The position numbers and the translations under genes are program-made. The notes below the pieces were generated by a model. That model ran no database searches and had not been told where the DNA came from. It saw only the letters and a list, made by a program, of their open reading frames with translations. A stretch of DNA of 64,000 bases from Tubulanus polymorphus (lineage: Eukaryota > Nemertea > Palaeonemertea > Tubulaniformes > Tubulanidae): NCBI RefSeq assembly GCF_964204645.1, contig NC_134028.1:7171001-7235000 (forward strand). The letters are read 5' to 3'. Below, piece after piece: positions 47,433-58,900 of this stretch; the stretch's first letter is position 1; every line of letters begins with the position of its first letter.

Positions 47433-48557
47433 TTAAACACTGAGAACAATGTTTCCAGTTGGTACACAAAGTCCGCAGGAACCTCCGCACTGTGCCGTCG
47501 CCACGAGATTGTTAGGTTTTAACGTAACGATACTCTTTGGCTTAAAACCCGCTGCGTGCCATTTGGTCTGTAAATCGAAAGTATCAGAACATGTTTAAGA
47601 TTTTATCACGAGGGTAAATCCAGGAATTTTGATTAGGGGAGGGGGGATTGACAGCCGAGGTCCAGGTGAAGTTCTTGGTACGCGACAGCAAGCATCGTAG
47701 GCGTGAAGCCCATAAAGGGAGGGGGATGTCAGACGACAGCCGACCAGTTTGCCGGCCAATATGGCGTATGTATGCGGTACAGAACCTCCGTATTAATCTT
47801 TATTCTTTATTATTACAACTGCGAAGGGTCGTCTTAACTAAAGAAGATTCCTATACTCATCGGAACTTACTTTGGTAGCATCGATAGCGAATCCAGTCCC
47901 GGTTAAATCTAACACGAATCCGCCAGACACTTTGTACCATCCTGCGCAACCACCGCCCTGACCATACGGAACCTCATGGGAACTTCTAGATGATGAGGAG
48001 AAGGTGTAATCGGTACCTATTACATTCAAATTCTTTAGGAATGAAAAATAAAGAACATTAGTTATACGCGTATTTACATATTTTATTTCAGTTATGTAAG
48101 ATGAATCTGCACGCTTACATGTGGATCTATTCGAATCTTTTTCCAGTCAGTTCGACCACACGCTGCCCAACCGCGATTACACGCGTTATTACCGTAATTA
48201 CTCGCTTTCAGCGTAATGTATTCTTTACATTTATAACAGAAGATTGTGACTGGTGTAGCTTTCGGTCCCAGATACAGAGTATAATCGCCCGGCTTGGTGG
48301 CCCCGGCTTCTCTGCATGTTTTTGGACGAGAGCAACCACGCGCTAGAATGAAAAGAGATCCAATTCAACGATGTCTACAAGTATGAATATCAGAAACGTA
48401 GAATGTTTTTGGTTTGATAACAACGCGCGTATTCGAAAAGATTATATTCGAAAGTTCGGATATTCTGCAAAATACGTCACGATTTTTCATTAACTTAGTT
48501 TTTACCTGTGTGAATTACAGCGATCAGAAACGTCAGAATAAATGGAGTCGTTTTCAT
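47433..48557 (-). CDS. Secreted single-GON-domain protein, copy 5
   Basis: Exons 48506-48557 (MKTTPFILTFLIAVIHT signal peptide), 48119-48342, 47871-48032, 47433-47567; 573 nt, 190 aa, phases consistent. GON landmarks: PKTCREAGA, DYTLYLGPK, TPVTIFC, EYITLKASNYGNNAC, WKKIRIDPH, TDYTFSSSS, VPYGQGGGCAG, GGFVLDLTGTGF, WHAAG, CGGSCGLCVPTGNIVL. The most compact copy, with introns of about 90-300 bp. Divergence from copies 1, 2 and 4 suggests an older duplicate. Function unknown; probably an extracellular ligand-binding or matrix protein. Confidence 0.85.
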
Positions 48558-48983
48558 TTTCGTGAATGATCAAAACAAGCAAAAATCTGTCAATGAAAAT
48601 GAATAGATTACATTTAAGTATACATAACTATCCCGGTGAGGGCAGTAATTTTCGAAAGGTCAACGATTGAATTTAGAAATAACCTAACCAGTACCGTGCT
48701 GGCATACAATGGCTATGGCTGAATTCATCCCTTTACTCTGTACTGTTTTTGGAGACTAGTCAGCAAAAGAGCAAAACACAAATATACGCTATCAAACCCA
48801 CCATGGGTCCGTTGGTTATTTCAAAATATAAGAAATGTCCATTGGTTTCTATTGATGCAACTTTCCAACTACAGCAGACACCTTCTTACTCGATATCGTT
48901 CAACCGGCAATCAAGAGTTAACCTTACCTTGTTGTGCGTAATGGTGTTCTTGGTCGATACGAATAAACATACTGGGTCGCTTT

Positions 48984-48991
48984 TTTATATA
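48984..48991 (-). promoter_or_regulatory. TATA box of GON copy 5
   Basis: TATATAAA on the - strand about 430 nt upstream of the ATG, followed by a probable untranslated exon ending ...CAACAAG|GTAAGG near 48928; the acceptor is TTGACAG near 48583. Confidence 0.6.
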
Positions 48992-49267
48992 ACCCTACCC
49001 GATAGAAAAAACAGGTGGGCATTTGACATTTCTCATTATCATATCCATAATATATTTCATGAATGAAAATGGTTTAATTATCATTATCCATCATGGATTA
49101 ATATTCGACCTAGTATTCAATTGTGAATACATAAATTTCAAATACATAATTTTGAATACATTTGAATACATAAATTTGAAATATCCACGAGGCAGAGGAA
49201 ATTGTAGAATGCAGTTGTTGTATCGGTGGTCCAGTAGTGATTGAGTTTTCTCAATACGAACTAAGTT

Positions 49268-49474
49268 TAAAAACCCACTATATACGGAATCTAAAAGATT
49301 AAAACGAATTTATCTATCAAGAATCGAAATCAAAATACACGATGTTTCGGACTCTCACTAGAGATCATTGTCAGGTGTCAGCTGATCTGTAGAGGTTCAA
49401 AGCGTCGTGTATTTTGATTTTAATTCGGAGAATTCGTTTTTTTAATTTTTTTATTTCTACATAGTGGGTTTTCA
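49268..49474. repeat. Foldback repeat (MITE-like)
   Basis: Inverted ends AAAACCCACTAT / ATAGTGGGTTTT enclose inverted inner blocks (AATCAAAATACACGA with TCGTGTATTTTGATT, and AACGAATT with AATTCGTT). Non-coding. Confidence 0.75.
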
Positions 49475-49932
49475 ATTCATTATCTATTCTCATCGTCTGA
49501 TTGTGGCTATTCTACCTCCAACATACTAACTCGGAATTCTAAATTCCATTATATTGTTAACGCAAGTTTATTTCGACAATAAGCAAATTCAGAATACATC
49601 ATGATGAAAAATAACACACCGATTAGCATTGAGAATGGTAGACTGCAGGAGCAAAAAACACTCAAGTACAATTCAAATGTAATCTTTATTATTAGGTATA
49701 CAATGTACAGGTGTACATGATTCGGGCCTCCTGTCCGTTGTAGAGACTGACTGGGGATGGTCGAGATGGAGAGCTCACGACGGAACCGTTCACTACTGTC
49801 CCGTAGCGACTGAGTGAGCCGAGGACCAGTCAAGTCATTTAAAGAACCCTAAGATCAACGGAACCCTTTTTCAAGCAATACAAACATAAGCGTTATTTCA
49901 AATGATACTATAAGAAATGTTTCAGCATTTAA

Positions 49933-52900
49933 TTAACTGATGATGATATTTCGTTTTTTAGATTTTTCCGACGACTTCTTCATTTCCTCCAGTTCGGCCA
50001 TAACGTCTTTGCTGTCGGCTTGTTTTTTTATGTAGTTCTCCAGTCTGACGATGATCAAATCGACCCTGTTCGAAAGCTCGCGGCACTTCTCGTCTGCGCT
50101 ATCTTGGGCTCCTGTAAATCCACACATATATTAGGAAAGTTATATTCATTCCATAATTTGTGAGTAACAGCAGCTATAGGTTTAGAGCAAATTCATAGTT
50201 CCTGGTATCGTGGATAAACTCAGTTTGAACCGAACTAATTCAGCCGTGAAAACCATTCAGTTTTGGGCCGCCAGTTCTCCATAAATCATTATTTTAATAT
50301 CAGATCAGCATATGGTTTTCACATTAGTTTCACTTGCTACCAGGGACTATAATCACTGAATTAATAAATTTAAACAGTTGCTGTTATCATAAAAGGGAAT
50401 TCATATAGTTGGTGCTCGCGCGACGTGGCAGTACTGCGACGTGGCAGTTTCGTGGCAGTTTCGCGAGTGCCTATATAAGGGAGGTCCCTGAAACAGAGAG
50501 GAGAAAGAGAGGGAGAGACAGAAAGAGACAGAACACCGGAACTGGAACAGCCATAAGCAAGTAGAAAAATAAAAGCGTAATATCAACTGGAGAAGAGTCT
50601 TTCCAACTTGTCATTTACTATCACTGCTAATGCAGCTGCAGGCACAAATCGCATCGCTTGATACAGACACGACTGACAAGCTACCATTCAAACCAGAGGA
50701 CACGTTTTCGGGTAACTCAGATGAGGACGTAAATAGTTTCCTTAGGGATTTTGAAGCTAGAGTAAATTTTGGGGGATGGAAAAAGTCGAAGGCTGTAGCG
50801 GCTTTTCCGATGTGTTTAAGCGGAAGAGCTAGGAATTATTTTTACGAATTAAAAGAACAAAGTAAGGACGAACAGGGAAATGCCACAGATGTTACTTTAG
50901 AAAATGTTTTTAAATTGTTCAAAGAGAAGTTCGGTGGTAAAGACATGGAATGGGTTTTACAATCAGAATTTTATTCAATTAAAATGAAGGAAGGAGAATC
51001 ATTAGATTCTTACATATCTCGAGTGGTTGGCGTGGCTACTAGGCTAAGCAAGAGGGGCGATGATATTTTGCAACCCTTTATTCATGGGTTACTACCAAAT
51101 ACTAAGGCATTTGTGCTGGGAAAGTGCCCAACTTCATTAGACCAGGCGATAAATTACGCGCGTCTGGCGGTGGAGTTGGATAAGCTAGTACCAGCACAAG
51201 CCCAGGTGAGGTCTATTAATCTCGATTATTCGCGGCAGGTTGCGTTGGAACAGGAGGTTAAAGGATTAAACGAAAAACTAACTCAGCTGCTGTCTTTACA
51301 GAGAAGCAACGATGGTGGCAACCAGCGGAGACCGATAAGGTTATCCGATGGTCGTCCCTATTGTGAAAACTGTAAGACAGCAGGCCATACTACAGCTAGG
51401 TGTAGGCGATCCAACAATTCGAATATAACATGTCATAACTGCGGTCGTCGAGGACATATTGCGCGAAATTGTCGGGCGCAAAGATATGATTCCTCCCAAA
51501 GAGCTCAATTCCATAGACCCGAACCTCCGCCTCGACCGCCGCAGCGATATCAATATCAAGACTACTGTTCAATACCTCTCAATCCAAATGCGCAGCATCG
51601 AGATTATCCAGACAATAGATCTCACATTCGTTCAAGTAAACCGGGGTATAACCAACCACCAGGTCCAAACCAGAATCCTCCTGTTTTTGAAGTTTCGGGA
51701 AACGAAGATCGGCTTATGAGTACGAGGTAACTCATAAGCCATGGCCACAGCAAACCATTTGTAGATACGAACGGGAAAACGGCGTTTATCCAAATGTGTA
51801 CAACAGTACTGGTTGTATCCATAATTCTGATAAAATCATAACGTACGGTGACAACCAACTGAACAGCTGTTATAGTAATAATCGCTGGTATAGTGACAGC
51901 TCGAAACTTATAGGTTCAACGCTGGAAAATTCATGTAGTTTCATTGCAGATAATGACGTGCGTAAATCGCAATATGAGAGTAAGGTTCCAATAAACGTTG
52001 ATAATTTAAATTCAGTATATGATAATAGTCTATGTACTCGAGGTACAGTTTCTCATGAAGGAATTAATGAAAAATTAAGTGTCGATAATAATAGTAATAG
52101 CAATAATGATTCAAAACCTAGTTTGGAAGTAACGACCCAAAAAGGGCCGACGGAGCAAGTTATTAACGCTACTGAAATAAAGAGTTCAGAGAGTGAATTA
52201 GCAGAGAATTCAGAAATTTGTAAAGAGGTATTTTTAAAATGTGGAAATGATAGTATATTAAGTAATGAAAATAATTCTGAGTTAACTGATTCGAATCTGA
52301 ATAAGAATTTTAGGGTAGCAAATAATAATATAGTCTCCAGTGCTGAGGGTACTTCCAGTAAAGAGTTGTATACTAAGGATAAACAAAGTAAAACTATAAT
52401 TGATTCATGTGAGAAGGACACAGATACCATAATCAATAATGATGATAATATTCATATCAGAAAAATTTCGACAAATGATGCTGAGGCTGATCTTGCCTCA
52501 AAAATGAACAGGGATCCCGTCCCATTTGACCCTGGGGAAGATATTCAAGGGCTCTGCAGATGGGCAGTTAAGAAACTGAGATCTATCAGATGTATACGTC
52601 AGAACCAAATCATTGAAAATTGTTGGAAGAGAGTGAGAAGAAAATGGTCGCCTGTATGCCTAAGGACGGGGGAGGAAATACTTCATGATTTGACTAACTT
52701 CTTAGATTGCGTGTCTAAACTTAATACAGGAACTTCCGTTGACAATTCTACCCTTGATTTTGAAGATAAATGTAGAATTTTCATTAAGGAATTGGCAACT
52801 GTTGAATGTGAGGACTCTTTTGACCAGAGCATTTTGAAAGAATTAAACACACTGTTAGAACGTTTAGCGAATTTGAGTAAAGATGATAAAAGTATGAAAC

Positions 52901-55900
52901 ATGCGAATGAACAGAGCACAACCATACTAGCTTCAGTTGCTAGCACTGTTCCGGCAAAGATTAATAATGGCTGTTATAATGTTCTCATAGACAGTGGTGC
53001 GATGATTTCCGTCATGGATAGCCAAATTTATCATAAATCCCCATCATTGAAAACAATTCCGATTAAAGAAGGACAACTTAGGGTCGCACACTCTGCAAAC
53101 GGCACTCCTATTAAATTAGAGGGAACTGTAGAAATTCCAATTCAGATAGGTCAAGAAAAGTTTAGACAGACGGTTTATTTAGCAAGTCCACTACAACAAA
53201 AGCTAATATTGGGCCTAGATTTCATGAACGAAAAAAGAGTTCAGCTAGATTTTTGTACAGGAACGATGTCCTTAGATAACGGCTATCCAATACAGCTACA
53301 AAAACAGGTAGGCCTCGGTCATCAAGCCAAGGTTACGGCAATAAGCGATATTACTATTCCTCCTAAATCTGAATGTAAAATTAGCGCGAAATTAAGTGAT
53401 TATCTAGCGGATCATAACTATGTTCTGTTTGAACCAGACGTATATTTGAAAACTCGCTATAATATTGAAAGTAACGAATGTATTGTGGAAGTTTATAAGA
53501 AACAAGTACCAATAAAATTACACAATACTACCAACACACCTCTGAATATTAGGAAGGGTACAGCCATAGGTTTTGTGACATTAGATTATTCGGCAGTTTC
53601 ACAGGATCGTTTCGACCTAATGAATCAATTAAATGAACAATCCGATATTAAAGATAATAGCTCTTTCGCAGTAAATCACCTAGACATTGACGTGACCAAT
53701 TCCGACCTGAGTCCGAACGGTAGAAAAAAGTTAGAAGTTTTACTCGAGGAATATCGAGACATATTTGCAAAGGATAGTGGGGAGCTTACACGAGCTAATG
53801 TGCCGTGGCAACACCGGATTCATACCGGTGTAACGCCACCTATCAGGCTTAGACCGTATAGACCTCCAGTCGCACTGAGGGAGGCTGAAGATAAACTAGT
53901 TAAGAAGTTGGCTGAACAAGGCATAGTCAGGGAGTCAACATCTGAATGGGCATCTCCGTGCATATTAGTACGCAAGGGGGGCCAAACAAATCCTGATGGC
54001 TCACCGTCTTATCGGTTGGTACACGATTATCGCCAATTGAATAAGGCAACTAAAATTGATACATTTCCTGGACCAACTATAGCTGAGATATTTACAAATA
54101 TAGGAAAAAGAAAGGGGCGAATATTTACAACTCTTGATCTACATTCAGGATACTTCCAAATACCCATGCACCCTGATTCAATAGAGAAAACAGCTTTTGT
54201 GTGCAATAGTGGGAAGTGGGAGTATTTGAAAATGGCTCAAGGTCTGGCCGGAGCACCAGCCACCTTTTGGAGAAATATTACCTATGTTCTTAGGGATGTA
54301 TTACACGATATCTGTGAGGTTTTCCTTGATGATATTATCATATTTTCCGAAGACGAGGAGTCCCATTTTGAACATCTACGGCTTGTGTTTCAAAGACTAA
54401 GGGAAGCCAAATTGAAGCTAAAAAGTACGAAATGTCACTTCTTCTCTAAGATCGTCAAGTATCTAGGATATCTAGTAACCGAATCGGGGCTACTTCCATG
54501 TGGCGAAAAGATAGATAAAGTTAAGAATTGTGCGGTTCCCAAGAACCTTAAAACATTGAGAGGATTCTTGGGGTTAACAGGGTTTTACAGATCGTTCATC
54601 AAGGATTATGCAACTATATCTAAACCCTTAACTGCACTTTTGCAGAAAGATATCAAATTTGTGTGGTCAAAAGAGTGTCAAACGGCTTTTGAAACACTTA
54701 AGGCTGCTCTGCAAACTCCGCCCATTCTTAAGTTCCCAGACTTTGACAAACCATTCATTCTACAAACTGATGCAAGTAATTTCGCATGTGGTATGGTATT
54801 GAGTCAAGTCGGTGAGGATGGGAAGGAACACCCAATCGAGTACGCCTCAAAACAGTTCAATAAAGCGGAATTGAACTACAACACTACACGCAAGGAATTG
54901 GCTGCTATATTATACGGAGTTCGACATTTTAGACCATTCTTATACGGTCGACAATTCATTATACAAACTGACCACATAAGTTTATCGTTTCTACAGAGGA
55001 TGAAGAATCCTACTCCACAACTGTTACGTATCCTTGATGAATTATCTGAGTATGATTTTCAAATTAGACATAAATCTGGTCGCATTCATGGAAATGCCGA
55101 TGGTCTAAGTAGAATGAAGTTTGACGATCCTATAGATGATTTGGCTGTCGTATCTGAAGTAGATGTGGATTCAGTTCTCAAAGAACAAATGGAAGACGGA
55201 CATTTAGCCGACATAATTAACTATTTGACTAGCGGTATATTACCGATTAATAACAAGGACGATGCAAGAACTGTGCTTTTGTCAGCCGATCAATATACGC
55301 TGAATGATAAGGGGGTATTGTATCATATCCCAAGGCCCGCTAAGAACCAAAATGGTGATTACTTCCTACAGCTTGTTGTCCCAGAATCACTTAAGTTAGA
55401 CATTCTGAAATTCATGCATGATGAGCATATTTCAGGTCATTTCGGAATTCCAAAAACTTACTCAAGAATATATCAAAATTATTATTGGAAGAATATGTAT
55501 AGGGATGTAAAACACTTTGTTAACAGTTGCCCCGCTTGCAACCAACGTAAGAAACCTAGTAAACCTGCACGTGCTCCAGTCCAGCCTCAGGATATTCCTG
55601 ATGGACCATTTGTAAAAATTTCTGTTGATTGCGTTGGACCAATTACTAAGTCTGAAGATGGTATGACACAAATTGTAGTTTTTGTTTGTAACTTCACACG
55701 ATACTGTGAGGCTTTCGCAGTTCCGGATATCACAGCACCTACAATAGCCAGGGTTATGTATGACCAAATTCTTCTCAGATATGGCTTCCCGCGTGAATTA
55801 TTAAGTGACCGGGGAAGCAATTTTCTTAGTGAAATGATCGAAGAAATTTTGAAGCGAGCAAAAATTAAACATAAAAGAACTGCGTCATTTAACCCAAAAT

Positions 55901-58900
55901 GCAATGGCCTGTGTGAAGTGACAAACAAGTCTATAAAAACACTCCTTTCAATGATGATTTCTGAGAAACAAACCGATTGGACCAAATATCTACGGTCCGC
56001 AGTATTTGCGTATAATACTAGTCCAATGAAATCGATTGCCAATTTCAGTCCATTTTATCTGATGTTCCTTAGACATCCCAACACTCCGTTGGATAATGCA
56101 TTATTGGAGCCAACTATAAATCCTGGTAATTTGAATGAACACGTGCGCTTCGCTCAGAATAAATTAGAATACGTGTATAAGGTAGCTAGAGATGCACTAG
56201 GGAATGCACAATCCGATTTTAAGAAACAGTATGACAAAAAGGCCTCTGCACCAGACTTTAGGGTTGGTGATCATTGTTGGGTCTTTTTCCCAAACTTTAG
56301 AAAGGGTCTTACTAGGAAATTACAGAAAAGATTCCGGGGTCCTTTCCAAGTTACCAAGATTATAGGGCCTTCAACGTATAAGCTTAAATGTGCTAAGACA
56401 GGTAAATACATGAAAAGTCCGGTAGCTGCAGATCGTCTGAAGCCATTTATACACCGTGACGATCTGCCCATTGGCACTCAGCCTGATGATCATGGTGATC
56501 CCCTGGATCAGGATCTTGCAACTAACGATGACGATTTAGTCGATATACCAGATGATGTTTATATCATTAAAGAAATACTAGGCGATAAAATTATTAATGG
56601 GAAGCGTCACTTCAAGATATGGTGGGAAGGCTACACTAGACAAGAAGCTACATTTGAACCCGAGGAAAACATCTTGAATCCTAAATTGGTTGAGGACTAT
56701 TTTAAGTCGAAGAAAAAAGTAAAGAAAAATTTGGGAGTTAATTAGTGAGAGGTTGATAGAGTTTTGTTTTCCTTCTTTTAGGTCAAATATGAAGGTTCAA
56801 ATGTTACTCGTTGGTATGGTGATTGCAGTTATGAGGTATCAGACAAGCGCATCCTCTAATTCAGTCGTAATGCTTAATTGGGGGGTGGTTTTTAATAAGT
56901 TTACTGCAATTTTGAACGGGGTGTCCAAGTACAGGCACACGTTTTGTATTCCGTGGCCCAAGTTTGATTTAGATAATATCGCCGAATTACCCTGTCCTCG
57001 TCAGCCTCGAAACTCACCCTATGATGGCTGCGATATGTTAAACGTTGTTATTCGGAAGTTGAACTTACAGATTGGCGAAACTAGAAAAGAACTTAACGCG
57101 AACATCGATATCATAAAATCCCTGATACCCGTTAAGGCTAATAATAGGCGGAAACGTGCTTTAGGATTTTTTTGGCAGTATTGCTAAATCGCTTTTTGGC
57201 TTGGCTTCCGATGATGAGGTTCAAGCCTTGAAACAGCATGTAGAGAAGATGGAATCAGGTTTAGTGGGTATGACGGATCAGATTGTCCAGCAAGGGAAAA
57301 CTTTAAATTCATTTATGAATACAACAAACAAAAGGATTGAAAATGCAATGGATGGGATCAAACAGAATCATAATTTATTACAACAGTTTGCGGACACTTA
57401 TAAGCGACAGACAGCTATCTTTCGTGGCTCTCAAAAAACTTTTGCTGATAAATTATCTAGGCTTAATATATCCGTTTCTTCTTTGTCTGTTCTCATGGAT
57501 AATATGGTAGATTATCAATATCGATTTGGAATAGTAGTTCGACACTCCGATGAACTGTTACAGGCAACGCAACTTCTTTTAGATGGGTTCCTGCCCATAA
57601 CGATGGTGGGTCCCGAAAAAATTAAAACGGTGGTGGACCACGTTGAGAATCTTTTGAGTGATCACTATCCGAGCTTTAAGGTCACCCATAATCACCCTAG
57701 TTTTTACTATCAAATGCGTGACATCGCTTTTACACAAACTGATCAATATCTATACGTTACAATTGCGGTTCCGATACACAGCATAGCTGGGTTCATGGAC
57801 GTGTATCACATCGATGCCTTATCAGTTCCATCTAATGCTACAAGCGCTAATACTACGAAGATTGTAGGACTACCTCAGTACATAGCAATTACTAAGGATA
57901 GCGAGTATTATACCGAGTTTGATAGTGATTTTTTATTGTCATGTACAGGACGGGACCTTAAGTTCTGTTCAACGACTAGGTCCCTTAATTCAAGAAACAA
58001 ATTATCATGCGCATCTGCCCTTTTCTGGGATCAGCCGGATGAAGTGATGAAGCGATGTGACATTCGCTATGAGGAGGCATTGCTATTTGAGGGCAGCTAC
58101 GAATTGGCTGATGGTCGTTACCTTCTTTCTTCGGACGATCCGGTCTGGACGATGCATTGCTCTGACAGGCAGGTTAAATCTATCACCGGCTGTAAGCTAT
58201 GTGTGATGACTGTTCCATGTTTTTGCTCGATAATTGCTTCGACGTTTCGGATTCCTTACAAATTGACTGGTTGTCAACTTGGAAAGGTTGACAAGACAGT
58301 GCTTCACGTAGTTAACCTGCCCGTCTTGCATTCATTGTTTTCGGACAAGGCCGCTCTGAGGAAGATCCGTGGGAATGAATTAGCTACAGCTCCTTTAGTT
58401 CAATTACCAGAGTTTAAATTAGCGAAAGGGGATTGGGACTCCGTAGCAAGTAAAGAAGCGGCATATTCCACGGATCTTAAGAAGTTGACGAAAGCCCATA
58501 AAGAAAATGTCCAGCTGTTTGCTTCGAAAGCTGAAGCCCTGAAGCAGGACCTAGCCTCGGATAACATCCATAGCTACCTGTTGTCATCGCCGACGTCACT
58601 TGGTATCTTATCAGTGCCTACCATTCTTAGCATAGTTGCTATAGCTCTTTCTTTATATATGTTTTTAACTGCGCGGTTTAACCCAGCGTCGTTATTTCCG
58701 GCCGCAGCGCTTCTTGCGTCCCAAAATGTTCCTTTGGTGGAGTCAACCATTGTCCAGTCAAATAAGACTCTCTCGTTTGTTGACTCCGTTAAAAAGGTAC
58801 AAGATTCTCTTGGAAATGTAGACTACGATATCTCGCTGGATACTTTTATGCTTGTAGCCGTACTGTATTGTTTAGCCCATTATATTTATGACGATGTCCG

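Noticed and set aside
50401-50586. Identical 61-codon - strand ORFs at 50401 and 61076
   Set aside because: They are the antisense of the two LTRs and identical because the LTRs are; no sign of translation.
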